Of a stretch of 64,000 nt of DNA, positions 1 to 9,597 are shown piece after piece; the stretch's first letter is position 1, and every line of letters starts with the position of its first letter. Position numbers and translations under genes: made by a program. The notes beneath the pieces were generated by a model, which was not told the DNA's origin, did not search any database, and saw only the letters and a list, made by a program, of their open reading frames with translations. Origin of the DNA: Anaerolineae bacterium (GTDB lineage: Bacteria; Chloroflexota; Anaerolineae; Anaerolineales; Anaerolineaceae); contig JABLXK010000004.1 in the NCBI GenBank assembly GCA_013178095.1, forward strand, positions 1 through 64,000. The letters are read 5' to 3'.

Positions 1-83
1 CTGTGAAGGTATAATCATTTCGGTGAGTCATTTCGTCTCCTATTTTGGTGTGATGACTATGTAGGATACTTCTGACTCACCCC
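1..83 (-). mobile_element. Probable end of an IS256-family insertion sequence, truncated by the window edge; includes the first codons of a minus-strand transposase (MTHRNDYTFT...)
   Basis: Reverse complement of 1-40 reads AGGAGACGAAATGACTCACCGAAATGATTATACCTTCACAG, i.e. an SD plus MTHRNDYTFT, which resembles the start of IS256-type transposases. GGTGAGTCA (22-30) and TGACTCACC (73-81) form a 9-bp inverted repeat near the putative element end. Confidence 0.5.
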
Positions 84-172
84 TTTTGTTAAGGTTCTCT
101 ATTTTACAGAAAATATGTTACACCAACGACTCTTCGAGAAAATACTATTTTGCAATAAATTACGGAATCTCC

Positions 173-1456
173 ATGACCCATTATGCCCTGAAATTCGATG
201 ATAAAGAGCTGTTCTTTGAATATGACGCGTCTAATACCTCTGTTTTCCTGCCCAATGAGACAGAATTTAAATCGAATCCCGCTGATTTGATCCAAAACGC
301 CCTGCTTGCACCACTTGGGTTGGATTATTTTGACAATAATGTCCAATTATCCGGAAAAAAGATCGCAATAGCCATCAATGACCAAACCCGTCCCCTACCA
401 CACGCGCAAATTCTGCCGGCGCTATTGGAATTCCTAATTGGAAAAGGCGCAGAAAACGACCTTATTACGTTCTATATTGCCACCGGGACACACCGCAAGC
501 TGAACGAAGAGGAAATTCTCCGCGTCTTACCGGGAAATTTGTCGAAAAAATACCGCGTTCATTGCCATCAATGCGATGATAGCGAAAATCTATCATACCT
601 GGGGACGACTCAACAAGGAACTCCCGTTTACGTGAACCGTGAATATTATCAGTCAGATATAAAGATCGTCGTTGGCAGCATCGAACCCCACCACTTCATG
701 GGATTTTCGGGTGGAATGAAGACAGCCGCCATCGGGTTGACCGGCCGAGAAACCATCCAGCGCAATCACAGCATGCTGCCCGATCCAAATGCGCGCATGG
801 GTCTATACAACGATAATCCTATGCGCATGGACGTGGAAGAAATCGGCCGCATGATAGGCGTGCAATGCGCGTTAAATGTAATTCTGGATGACAATAAACG
901 AATAATTCATGCTTTTTGGGGAGATCCGCAGCGCGTTATGCAAGCCGGAATACCTTTATCCCTGCAAGCCTGCCAGCTTAAAGTCCCGCAGGAAGCCTGC
1001 CAATTCGACCTGGTAATCGCCTCAGCGGGTGGTTTTCCAAAAGACATCAATTTGTATCAATCCCAAAAAGCGCTCACCAATTCCTGCCTGTTCTCAAAAA
1101 ATGGCGGAGTGATTATCCTTGCCGCCGGCTGCCGCGATGGCGCGGGCAATGACAAATTTGCCCAGTACATGCAAGGGAAAACCTCCTGGCAGCAAGTTCT
1201 GGATGATTTCCCTGCGCGGCCATTCGAAATCGGCCCCCATAAGGCTTACCAACTGGCCCAACAGGTGAAGGATCACACCATCATTCTGGTATCGCAGATG
1301 GCGCCTGAGGAGGTCAGGAAATATCTGTTGATCCCCGCCGGCGACATGCAGTCGGCGCTGCAGCTAGCGGCGGGATTCTTGCCGCAGGATTACCGCACTG
1401 CCATCCTGCCCTACGCCACGCACAGCATGCCAATCTTGCCGCGGGAGGGAAAATGA
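173..1456 (+). CDS. larA: LarA-like (lactate racemase domain, DUF2088) protein
   Basis: ATGTHR and EPHHFMGFSGGMKTAAIGLTG motifs typical of LarA-family proteins. ORF opens at 86, but the M at 173 (MTHYALKFDD) is the more plausible start. Confidence 0.8.
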   Translation: MTHYALKFDDKELFFEYDASNTSVFLPNETEFKSNPADLIQNALLAPLGLDYFDNNVQLSGKKIAIAINDQTRPLPHAQILPALLEFLIGKGAENDLITFYIATGTHRKLNEEEILRVLPGNLSKKYRVHCHQCDDSENLSYLGTTQQGTPVYVNREYYQSDIKIVVGSIEPHHFMGFSGGMKTAAIGLTGRETIQRNHSMLPDPNARMGLYNDNPMRMDVEEIGRMIGVQCALNVILDDNKRIIHAFWGDPQRVMQAGIPLSLQACQLKVPQEACQFDLVIASAGGFPKDINLYQSQKALTNSCLFSKNGGVIILAAGCRDGAGNDKFAQYMQGKTSWQQVLDDFPARPFEIGPHKAYQLAQQVKDHTIILVSQMAPEEVRKYLLIPAGDMQSALQLAAGFLPQDYRTAILPYATHSMPILPREGK

Positions 1457-2214
1457 AGGGCCATCACATGCCGGTGTTCCAAAACCCGCAGTTGGAAGGC
1501 AAGTCCATCTATTGGCCGGGAAACGCTACGGGCGTTTTGCTGATCCACGGTTTCACAGCCACAACTGCTGAAGTGCGCTTGCTGGCTGACGCGTTCAAAA
1601 AGCAGGGGTTAACAGTCAGCGCTCCCCTGCTGCCAGGCCATGGGACATCACCGCAAGATATGAATTGCCAGCATTATACTGATTGGATCGCTTGCGTTGA
1701 ATCCGCCTATAAAAAATTGCGCGAAACCTGCAGCAAGGTGATCGCGGGGGGTGAATCCATGGGGGCTGTTTTGACTCTATACCTGGCAAGCGAACATGTC
1801 GAACTGGATGCTCTGCTGATTTATTCACCAGCAATACGAGTCGATAACCTAAAATATGCAAGTATCCTTAAATACCTTTTCCCGATACTTGAAAAATCAA
1901 ATAATGATCCCGACGATACAAGCTGGCAGGGATATACCGTCAATCCCCTGTACGCAGCGGATGAATTGCGAAAGCTGCAGCGGGAGGTGATCGGACGGCT
2001 GAGCGTTATCAAACAACCGGCATTGATCTTGCAAGGAATCTATGATAAAACCATCCACCCTGAAAGCGGCCGGATGATTTACGACGGCATTCAATCGACC
2101 ATCAAACATTTGGAGATCATGCGAGAATCCGGGCACGTCATGCTGTTGGGAAAAGAAAGCGATCATATCATCGGAACAACCATGGGGTTCCTGAAAAGCG
2201 CCGATATCCTTTAG
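1453..2214 (+). CDS. Alpha/beta hydrolase, carboxylesterase (Est30-like)
   Basis: LLIHGFTATTAEVRLLADAF, nucleophile elbow GGESMGA, C-terminal ESGHV; overlaps the upstream stop by 4 nt. Confidence 0.85.
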   Translation: MKGHHMPVFQNPQLEGKSIYWPGNATGVLLIHGFTATTAEVRLLADAFKKQGLTVSAPLLPGHGTSPQDMNCQHYTDWIACVESAYKKLRETCSKVIAGGESMGAVLTLYLASEHVELDALLIYSPAIRVDNLKYASILKYLFPILEKSNNDPDDTSWQGYTVNPLYAADELRKLQREVIGRLSVIKQPALILQGIYDKTIHPESGRMIYDGIQSTIKHLEIMRESGHVMLLGKESDHIIGTTMGFLKSADIL

Positions 2215-2227
2215 ACTTTGAAAGGGT

Positions 2228-2233
2228 TATAAT
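2228..2233 (+). promoter_or_regulatory. Possible -10 element (TATAAT) upstream of asp23-nusB
   Basis: Exact TATAAT 24 nt before the asp23 start; no convincing -35 seen. Confidence 0.35.
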
Positions 2234-2256
2234 TTTAGTTACAAGCGAGATTTTTA

Positions 2257-2625
2257 ATGGAGAATAAAATGGAAGAATATCCCGAAACCAAAGGCAAAAC
2301 CACCATCGACCCCGGTGTTCTGATCAAGATTGCCAAATTGACTACCATGAGCGTACCCGGAGTCAGCCGCATGGCACCTGGTTTGCACACGGTGGATAAC
2401 CTGGTTAAGAAAAATTATTCTCAGGGTGTTCGGATTGAGGTCGAAAACAACACCGTGTATGCCGAGTTATACGTGGTTTTGCGCAACGATACCGACTTGT
2501 TTAAAACCGGCCAGACTATCCAGCGCAAAGTCAGCCGCGCGATCACGGAAATGGTTGGGATGGACGTGGGCCAAATCAACGTCCACATCGAAGATATCGA
2601 TTACGCAGAACCGGAAGCAGCTTAA
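2257..2625 (+). CDS. Asp23/Gls24 family protein (YqhY-like by position next to nusB)
   Basis: Asp23 fold signature: ...TMSVPGVSRMA...GVRIEVENNTVYAELYVVLRNDTDLFKTGQTIQRKVSRAITEMVGMDVGQINVHIEDIDY. Confidence 0.9.
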   Translation: MENKMEEYPETKGKTTIDPGVLIKIAKLTTMSVPGVSRMAPGLHTVDNLVKKNYSQGVRIEVENNTVYAELYVVLRNDTDLFKTGQTIQRKVSRAITEMVGMDVGQINVHIEDIDYAEPEAA

Positions 2626-2634
2626 TATTTAAAT

Positions 2635-3072
2635 ATGAAATCTCGCACCCAGGCACGGGCGGTAGCACTGCAAGCTCTATACGAGTACGATCTATCCCAC
2701 CACCCGGTTGGGATTATTTTGAACAACCGTTTTCAGGAAGAAGAGCTGGAAGAAAAAACGCGCCAATTCTCACAGGAAATCGTCCTGGGTGTTTTTCCGA
2801 TCATCGATAAACTGGACCATATTATTGCCAGTTACGCGCCTGAATGGCCGCTGGATCAGGTGGCTTCAATCGACCGAAATATCATCCGCATTGCCCTTTG
2901 GGAATTCGCCGTGGGAAAGATCACCCCGGTAAAAGTAGCGATCAACGAAGCGGTGGAACTGGCGAAAGTATACGGCTCGGATAGCACGCCGCGCTTCATC
3001 AACGGCGTGTTGGGAAGCCTGGTAGCTAAATATGATGAATATCGAGTGGAAATCGAGACTCTTTCTAAATAA
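2635..3072 (+). CDS. nusB: Transcription antitermination protein NusB
   Basis: RTQARAVALQALYEYD ... PLDQVASIDRNIIRIALWEF ... VAINEAVELAKVYGSDSTPRFINGVLGSL. Confidence 0.93.
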   Translation: MKSRTQARAVALQALYEYDLSHHPVGIILNNRFQEEELEEKTRQFSQEIVLGVFPIIDKLDHIIASYAPEWPLDQVASIDRNIIRIALWEFAVGKITPVKVAINEAVELAKVYGSDSTPRFINGVLGSLVAKYDEYRVEIETLSK

Positions 3073-3087
3073 GCGGGCAACAATCCT

Positions 3088-5517
3088 ATGCAAAAAATCC
3101 AAAAATCCCTCGCGATCCTCCTGTGCGGTTTGTTCTTGCTGACTGCGCTGGTTTCATGCGAAGTTTTTTCCACCGGCGCTGAAACGCAGCAGAAAACGAC
3201 GCTGGCGGAAACCGTTTTTGAAGTGACATTAAGCGAACCGGTCAACGAGAATGAAAGCCTCTATCTGGAAATTCTCGATGAGGTAACCGGGATTGCTTTG
3301 AATCCTACCCGCTACGCAATGGAAGCCAAAGACAATCTTTCGTATTTCGTACGAATCCCATTGACGATCGGCTCGCTGCAAAAATACCGCTACGTGCGAC
3401 AGGGAACGGACGTCAATCTCATTGAACGGGATACCTTTGGCAACGTCGTTCAGTATCGTCTGGCTGCAATTAAGAAACCGGCAGTGATAAAAGATCTGAT
3501 AGCCGGGTGGGAGGAAAAAGCCTATGCGGGAAAGACCGGCGAAATCAGCGGATACGTATACGATCAAAAAACCGAAGCCCCTCTGGGCGAGATCATGATT
3601 TGCCTCAATGGGCTGCGAACGTTTTCCTCTTCAGATGGCTATTTTGAATTAAAAAATGTACCGCTGGGTGAATTCAACCTGGTAGCTTATCATCCGGACG
3701 GGAAATACAAGGTTTTCCAGCAAGGCGCAGTGATCGCCGAAAATTCGGTCACACCGGCCTCGTTCGGCATTGAACCGGCAAAGTTCGTCAAGGTAACCTT
3801 CGTGGCTACGCCTCCCGCCGGCCAAACCACCAGCGGTACGCTGCGTTTCATCAGCAACCTGTATTCGCAAGGCAACACGCTCAACGAAAACTCCGGCGGT
3901 GTCAGCGTGCTGGCTTCCCAGGCGCCGGCCATGGCGCTGCAAAGCAATGGAACATATACTCTTACTTTAGAAATCCCTGAAGGTTTCGATCTGCAATATA
4001 AATATTCCCTCGGCGATGGATTCCTGAACGCCGAACGCTACCAGGATGGAAGCTACCGCATCCGTCAATTGCTGGTTCCGGGACACGACCTGAAAGTCAA
4101 GAACAGCATCGAAACCTGGTTTTCCAGCGGCAGCAACGCGGTCACCTTCAACCTAACCGTGCCGGAAAATACACCCGCCAACGACCAAATTTCCATACAA
4201 TTTAATCCATTCGTATGGATGGAGCCGATCCCCATGCAGCAAGTTTCAGGGAATAAATGGACTTTCACGCTTTACAACCCGCAAGAATACCTGAACGGCG
4301 CTCAATTTCGTTTCTGCCGGAACGCGCAATGCGGACTGGCGGACGACGTACTGACTACAGGCCCTACCGCGCCGGGATACATTCTCAACCTGGAAGACAC
4401 CGCAGGGCAATCGATCAATTATGCGCTTGAAAAGTGGGCTGGATTAACGCAAAGTGCTTATACGTTTAAACCGGTCAGCATCCCGGCTAACAACATTTAC
4501 ATCAAGGCCATTGAATTATCTAAAAAATTCAGCAAGAAAGACATGGCGTATTTCGACTGGGGAATCGTGAATGCGGCGGTAAACGGCGCAAACATGCTGA
4601 TGATCACGCCAACCTGGACTTTTCCAGCTGCCTCCAACGCGGGCATCAGCCTGCGCCCCGGCAGCGATCTGATGCAGCCTGATCTGGACGAAATCCTGGC
4701 TTTTACCAAGGAAACCAATTTAACCCCGGCCCTCTATCCGCAGCCGCGTTTCACCTCCGGATCGGATGAATATTGGTATCAAGTAGAGCGCAGTTACAAC
4801 TGGTGGGTGGATTGGTTCCAGCATTATGAACGGTTTATCCTGCATTACGCCGATTATGCGGAGTTGAATGGCATCCAGACCCTGGTTATCGGCGGCAGCA
4901 CTGTTTCCCCCGCTTTTCCGGAAGGTAAATTGGCAAACGGCAATGCCTCCAACAGCCCGTTTGACGCGGAAGACTTGTGGAGCGCGTTGATCCAAAAAGT
5001 CCGCTCGCGTTTCACCGGACAGTTATTTTTTGCGCTGCCCTACTCTTCTAACCTGAGCACTTCGTACGGATTTATTGAGGAAGTCGATGCCGTATATGTG
5101 GAAATGAACGCGGCGTTGACCACTTCGGAAAGCCCCAGTGTGGGCGAACTCAGGGAACGCTTTTCCGCAATCCTGGACGACGACATTTATAATCTATACG
5201 CAACGTATCGGAAACCGCTGATCCTGGCTCTCAATTATGCGTCGATCGACGGCAGCGCATCCAACTGCCTCAACTTCAGCAATTCATGCGAAAAATCTAT
5301 TCGTTCCGAATCCAACCCATACAGCGGGACGGACCTGGAGGAACAAGCCTTGGTTTACCAGGCCATCATCGGAGAAGCAGTGCAGCGGGATTGGATTTAC
5401 GGTCTGGTTTCACAAGGGTACAATCCCAGCGTCCTGGTAGAAGATCATTCCTGGTCGACATATGGCAAACCGGCTGGTGTGGTGCTCTCGCATTATTTCA
5501 ACTCACTGGTGCGCTAG
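3088..5517 (+). CDS. Large lipoprotein with a carboxypeptidase-regulatory-like beta domain and a C-terminal glycosidase-like region
   Basis: Lipobox-type signal (LLCGLFLLTALVSC); GYVYDQKTEAPLGEIMICLNGLRTFSSSDGYFELKNVPLGEFNLVAYHPDG; C-terminal half rich in W/Y with TIM-barrel-like pattern (NGANMLMITPTWTFP ... WWVDWFQHYERFILHYADYAE). Confidence 0.65.
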   Translation: MQKIQKSLAILLCGLFLLTALVSCEVFSTGAETQQKTTLAETVFEVTLSEPVNENESLYLEILDEVTGIALNPTRYAMEAKDNLSYFVRIPLTIGSLQKYRYVRQGTDVNLIERDTFGNVVQYRLAAIKKPAVIKDLIAGWEEKAYAGKTGEISGYVYDQKTEAPLGEIMICLNGLRTFSSSDGYFELKNVPLGEFNLVAYHPDGKYKVFQQGAVIAENSVTPASFGIEPAKFVKVTFVATPPAGQTTSGTLRFISNLYSQGNTLNENSGGVSVLASQAPAMALQSNGTYTLTLEIPEGFDLQYKYSLGDGFLNAERYQDGSYRIRQLLVPGHDLKVKNSIETWFSSGSNAVTFNLTVPENTPANDQISIQFNPFVWMEPIPMQQVSGNKWTFTLYNPQEYLNGAQFRFCRNAQCGLADDVLTTGPTAPGYILNLEDTAGQSINYALEKWAGLTQSAYTFKPVSIPANNIYIKAIELSKKFSKKDMAYFDWGIVNAAVNGANMLMITPTWTFPAASNAGISLRPGSDLMQPDLDEILAFTKETNLTPALYPQPRFTSGSDEYWYQVERSYNWWVDWFQHYERFILHYADYAELNGIQTLVIGGSTVSPAFPEGKLANGNASNSPFDAEDLWSALIQKVRSRFTGQLFFALPYSSNLSTSYGFIEEVDAVYVEMNAALTTSESPSVGELRERFSAILDDDIYNLYATYRKPLILALNYASIDGSASNCLNFSNSCEKSIRSESNPYSGTDLEEQALVYQAIIGEAVQRDWIYGLVSQGYNPSVLVEDHSWSTYGKPAGVVLSHYFNSLVR

Positions 5518-5537
5518 AGCGATATCATCATCAATAT

Positions 5538-5578
5538 AAAATACCGTTTGCAGCAAACACGGCAAACGGTATTTTTTT
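5538..5578 (+). terminator. Rho-independent terminator (may serve both convergent genes)
   Basis: AAATACCGTTTGC-N-GCAAACGGTATTTTTTT hairpin plus U-tract. Confidence 0.85.
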
Positions 5579-5611
5579 AATTGTGATTTTACGCTTTTCT
5601 GCAGGTTTATC

Positions 5612-6916
5612 TTAACCTTTGGATAACCCTGCGCGTTTACCAAGTTCCGCGTGTAAATCATCGATGTCACCGGTGATGGTCCGGGACATTATCATGTAGA
5701 AAATCCCGCACAAAATCCAGGCGCTGATGCAGATGATCAGGATGGCTGAGCCGCGCGGGCTGGGATTTTGGCTGTTGCGCAGCGAATCAGCCAGGATGCC
5801 GGTTATGAGAGGCGAAAGCGCTGCACCGCTGGATTCGATAAAATACTGGATAGCTATGGCGGTGCTGCGGATTTCGGGCAGCACGATGTCGTTCACTGTG
5901 GAAGTCACATTGGGTGAGGACATCGGGATGAACAAGGCCGTTGCACCAAGACCAATCCCGAACAACAGGCGGGCGCTGGTGGGAATGTTCATGGTAATAA
6001 AGAGCAGCAAAGCGCCGGTCAGCACACCCGTCAAGGCTACCATTACCCGCCCTTTCTTGCTCTTTTTAAAGAAATGGTCTCCCAGCGCCCCGCCGATCGG
6101 ATATCCCAGTGCCAGGATAATCACGGCAGGCGCCATGGTCATCAGCACTTCCGATTCAAGATAACCACGCTCCTCAGAAAGATAAATGAAAATAAAAGCG
6201 ATGATTGTATTCCATGGAAACACACCAAAAAATCCCTGCAGGAACAATAAAACCAGGCTTTTCTTTTTGAAAACGTCTTTTACTTTTGACCATTCAAAGC
6301 GGAAATTGGTGATCTGCTCAACATTTTCGAATTCCGGCTCGCTGGTTCCGCGCGGAACGTCTTTCACGCCGAAAAACATCACGATCGCCAGCAAAATACC
6401 CAAACTACCGGTGATGAAGAAGATATTTCTCCACCCGAGCGACACGGCAATGGTGGTAGCCAACACCAGCCCGATCAGATATCCCAACGGCTGCGTAAGC
6501 TGTAAAAAACCGTAAATTTTGCCGCGCGTTCTGGGCGGGAAATAATCCGCGATCAGGCTGTATAAACCGGGATAGCTGGAATCATCGATCCCGGTGGAGG
6601 CGCGGGTGACCAAAAACGCCCGGTAACTGGGGACAATGGCGCTCAACCAGGTGGTGGAACCCCAAATGAAAGCTGCCAGCGAGAGGAGCTTTCCCCTGGA
6701 AAAACGGTCGTACAAATAACCCCAGAGCGGATAGCACACCGAACCCACAATCAGGGCGGCGGTGGAAATGGCGCCCCATTGGGTATCGCTCAGGTTCCAT
6801 TCTTTATAAATTTGGGTTGCCAAAGGATTAATCAGCAATTTGTCGGTTTGATGCAGCAGCATAAAGAAAAAGAAAATGGACAAGATCACCCAGCGGTATT
6901 TGTTGGCTTGCTTCAT
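5612..6916 (-). CDS. MFS transporter
   Basis: 12-TM pattern; GYLYDRFSRGKLLSLAAFIWGSTTWLSA and DYFPPRTRGKIYG loop motifs. Confidence 0.88.
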   Translation of the reverse strand: MKQANKYRWVILSIFFFFMLLHQTDKLLINPLATQIYKEWNLSDTQWGAISTAALIVGSVCYPLWGYLYDRFSRGKLLSLAAFIWGSTTWLSAIVPSYRAFLVTRASTGIDDSSYPGLYSLIADYFPPRTRGKIYGFLQLTQPLGYLIGLVLATTIAVSLGWRNIFFITGSLGILLAIVMFFGVKDVPRGTSEPEFENVEQITNFRFEWSKVKDVFKKKSLVLLFLQGFFGVFPWNTIIAFIFIYLSEERGYLESEVLMTMAPAVIILALGYPIGGALGDHFFKKSKKGRVMVALTGVLTGALLLFITMNIPTSARLLFGIGLGATALFIPMSSPNVTSTVNDIVLPEIRSTAIAIQYFIESSGAALSPLITGILADSLRNSQNPSPRGSAILIICISAWILCGIFYMIMSRTITGDIDDLHAELGKRAGLSKG

Positions 6917-7034
6917 AAAATCCTCCTGATCAAGTAAGGTGATTTGGGTGGTAAAAACATAACAATTTCGCTAATTATATAGAATAAAGCCGCGAATACC
7001 AATATTTTTTCGATTATCATTTATTATAGAAAAT

Positions 7035-9590
7035 ATGAACGATAATTTCAGCGCCATCCGGAACTTGATCGATTTATTTCGGGACGGATCCTACAGTGAG
7101 TTGCTTACCAGTTATTGGGAAAAGCCCGAAAAAGAACCGGATTTGGTTGAATTCCCGCAGCATTTGCCTCCCATCCTGGCTGGGTATTTACGCGCCGGCG
7201 GTTTGGAAAAACTGTACCGACATCAAGGACTGGGATTTCAAATGGCCGGTGAAGGCAAGAACGTAGTGGTGTCCACCGGGACGTCCAGCGGCAAAACGCT
7301 CTGTTATTCGCTGCCGATCTTTTCGAAGATTCTCACCCACCCCGCCAGCACTGCTCTGCTGATTTTTCCAACCAAAGCTTTAACCGAAGATCAATACAAG
7401 AAAATTCAGAATTTCAGCCAATACTTGCGCCGCGAGTTGAAAACGGATGATTCACCCATCAAGGCTGGCATTTATGATGGAGATACCAGCAGCGCCAATC
7501 GAATAGCTATACGCAAAGCATCCAACATTATCCTGACCAATCCCGATATGCTGCATCTGGGAATTCTGCCGCACCATACGGCATGGTCGCATTTCCTGGC
7601 GAACTTGCGCTTTATTGTCCTGGACGAGGTGCATATCTATCGCGGCGTGTTCGGCTCGCACGTGGCCAACGTCATCCGCCGCTTAAAGAGAATCCTGAAA
7701 TTTTACGGCGCCTCACCGCAATTTATCCTTTCATCGGCCACCATTCAAAACCCGGGTGAACTGGCGGAAAAGTTGGTGGAGGAACCGTTCAGCGTGATAT
7801 CGCAGGATGGATCATATCAACCTCAAAGGACATATTTCTTTCTCAATCCCCCGGTTATCAATGAAGATTTAGGGTTGAGGCGCGGTTTGATTGACCAAAG
7901 CCTTGAAATTGAAAATGAAGCGCTCTCCAGCGGAATCCAGTCGCTCGTTTTTGCGCGTTCCCGCCGCGCGGTGGAAATCGCCTTGCGCAGGCTGCGCGAA
8001 AGTCATGTTTGTAACGCCGCGGAAAATCAGCCGGAGATACAGGGTTACCGCAGCGGATTTTTGCCGGCAGAACGCCGTGCAATTGAATCCGGTTTACGCG
8101 ACGGCGCCGTCAGCGCAGTGATTTCCACCAATGCCATGGAGCTGGGGATTGACATGGGGGGCGTGGATGCGGTCATTCTCATGGGTTACCCGGGCAGTAT
8201 CGCCAGTTTTCTGCAGCAATCCGGTCGTGCCGGGCGACGCCAGCGCCCTTCCATGTCGATGTTAATTGCTTCTTCTGCGCCGGTGGATCAATATATCATC
8301 CGCCATCCCGATTTTGTGCAGGGCAAAAATCCGGAAAAAGCGCTGCTCGACCCGGATAATCCCCTGCTGCTGCTCAATCATTTGCGCTGCGCGCTCTTTG
8401 AACTGCCTTTTGAGTCTGGCGAAACATTCGGCAAGCTGGATTGGATGCAGGTAAAGATGTACCTGGATATCCTGAAAAGCCTGTCGCAAGCGGTTGAGCG
8501 CGACCATCAATACCTGTGGATGTCCGATCAGTACCCCGCCAACTCCATTTCGCTGAGAAATATCGGAGGCCAGGCTTTTCAACTCAGATTGAACAGGCCG
8601 GATGGACGCTCTGTTTTGATTGGCGAAATTGATTACGCCAGCGCCCCCAAGATCGTCCATCCCCAGGCAGTTTATTTCCACAACGGCGAAAGTTACCTGG
8701 TGCGAACGCTGGATTATGAAAAATCCCTGGTGGAACTGGAATCTTTTCGAGGTGAATATTTTACCGAGCCGCGCGTAAATACCAAGGTCGAAATCATCGA
8801 ATCCATGCGGGAAGATATCCGGGCTCCATACCAGAAGGAGCTGGCTGAACTAACTGTAACTGAGGAAGTGATCGGTTATAAAAAGATAGACTGGCAGACG
8901 CACGAGATCCTCAATCAGTGCGAACTGGAGCTGCCCAAGAATGAACTGCGCACGGTCGGTTTGTGCCTGAAACTAAGCGAGGATACAGTCAATGCACTGC
9001 GTTCCGATGCCAAGTGGAGCAACGATCCAAACCAATACGGCCGCGATTGGCCCAGGATTCGACAGCGAATCCTGGAAAGGGATCAATATCGCTGCCAGAT
9101 TTGCGGAAACAACATCAATAGTGCGCTACTGCACGTCCACCACAAGATTCCGTTTCGAAATTTTCAAAACATCGAAGAAGCTAACCGGACGGACAATTTA
9201 ATCACATTATGCCCCAATTGCCACAAATTGGCTGAACAAAACGTGAGGATTCGCAGCGGCCTGGGCGGATTCAGCTACCTGTTCGCGCAAATCGCGCCCC
9301 TGTATTTAATGTGCGATCAGTTCGATATCGGCGACTTCGTCGATCCGCAATCGAAATTCAATGCCGGGCTGCCCATGCTGGTGATTTATGACCGTTTTCC
9401 CGGCGGGATCGGCCTGGCGGCGGAATTGTTTAATTGCGCGGAGGAGGTTATGCGGAATTGCCGGGAAGTGATCGAAAATTGTACCTGCAAGGATGGCTGC
9501 CCGGCTTGCGTGGGTCCGGCAGGCGAGAATGGCGCGGGAGGAAAGGAAGCCGCCCTGCAGATCATTCTGAAATTATTGGGCGCAGCGTGA
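7035..9590 (+). CDS. mrfA: DEAD/DEAH-box helicase with DUF1998-type C-terminal Zn region (MrfA/YprA-like) carrying an HNH endonuclease domain
   Basis: STGTSSGKT Walker A, LDEVHIYRG, SSATIQNP, QQSGRAGRR; HNH RDQYRCQICGN...LHVHHKIPFRN...NLITLCPNCHKL; C-terminal CTCKDGCPACVG. Confidence 0.88.
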   Translation: MNDNFSAIRNLIDLFRDGSYSELLTSYWEKPEKEPDLVEFPQHLPPILAGYLRAGGLEKLYRHQGLGFQMAGEGKNVVVSTGTSSGKTLCYSLPIFSKILTHPASTALLIFPTKALTEDQYKKIQNFSQYLRRELKTDDSPIKAGIYDGDTSSANRIAIRKASNIILTNPDMLHLGILPHHTAWSHFLANLRFIVLDEVHIYRGVFGSHVANVIRRLKRILKFYGASPQFILSSATIQNPGELAEKLVEEPFSVISQDGSYQPQRTYFFLNPPVINEDLGLRRGLIDQSLEIENEALSSGIQSLVFARSRRAVEIALRRLRESHVCNAAENQPEIQGYRSGFLPAERRAIESGLRDGAVSAVISTNAMELGIDMGGVDAVILMGYPGSIASFLQQSGRAGRRQRPSMSMLIASSAPVDQYIIRHPDFVQGKNPEKALLDPDNPLLLLNHLRCALFELPFESGETFGKLDWMQVKMYLDILKSLSQAVERDHQYLWMSDQYPANSISLRNIGGQAFQLRLNRPDGRSVLIGEIDYASAPKIVHPQAVYFHNGESYLVRTLDYEKSLVELESFRGEYFTEPRVNTKVEIIESMREDIRAPYQKELAELTVTEEVIGYKKIDWQTHEILNQCELELPKNELRTVGLCLKLSEDTVNALRSDAKWSNDPNQYGRDWPRIRQRILERDQYRCQICGNNINSALLHVHHKIPFRNFQNIEEANRTDNLITLCPNCHKLAEQNVRIRSGLGGFSYLFAQIAPLYLMCDQFDIGDFVDPQSKFNAGLPMLVIYDRFPGGIGLAAELFNCAEEVMRNCREVIENCTCKDGCPACVGPAGENGAGGKEAALQIILKLLGAA

Positions 9591-9597
9591 GAACCAT

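Noticed and set aside
86-172. N-terminal extension of the larA-like ORF (MLRFSILQKICYTND...)
   Set aside because: Lies at the IS junction and does not resemble LarA N-termini; start at 173 is more plausible.
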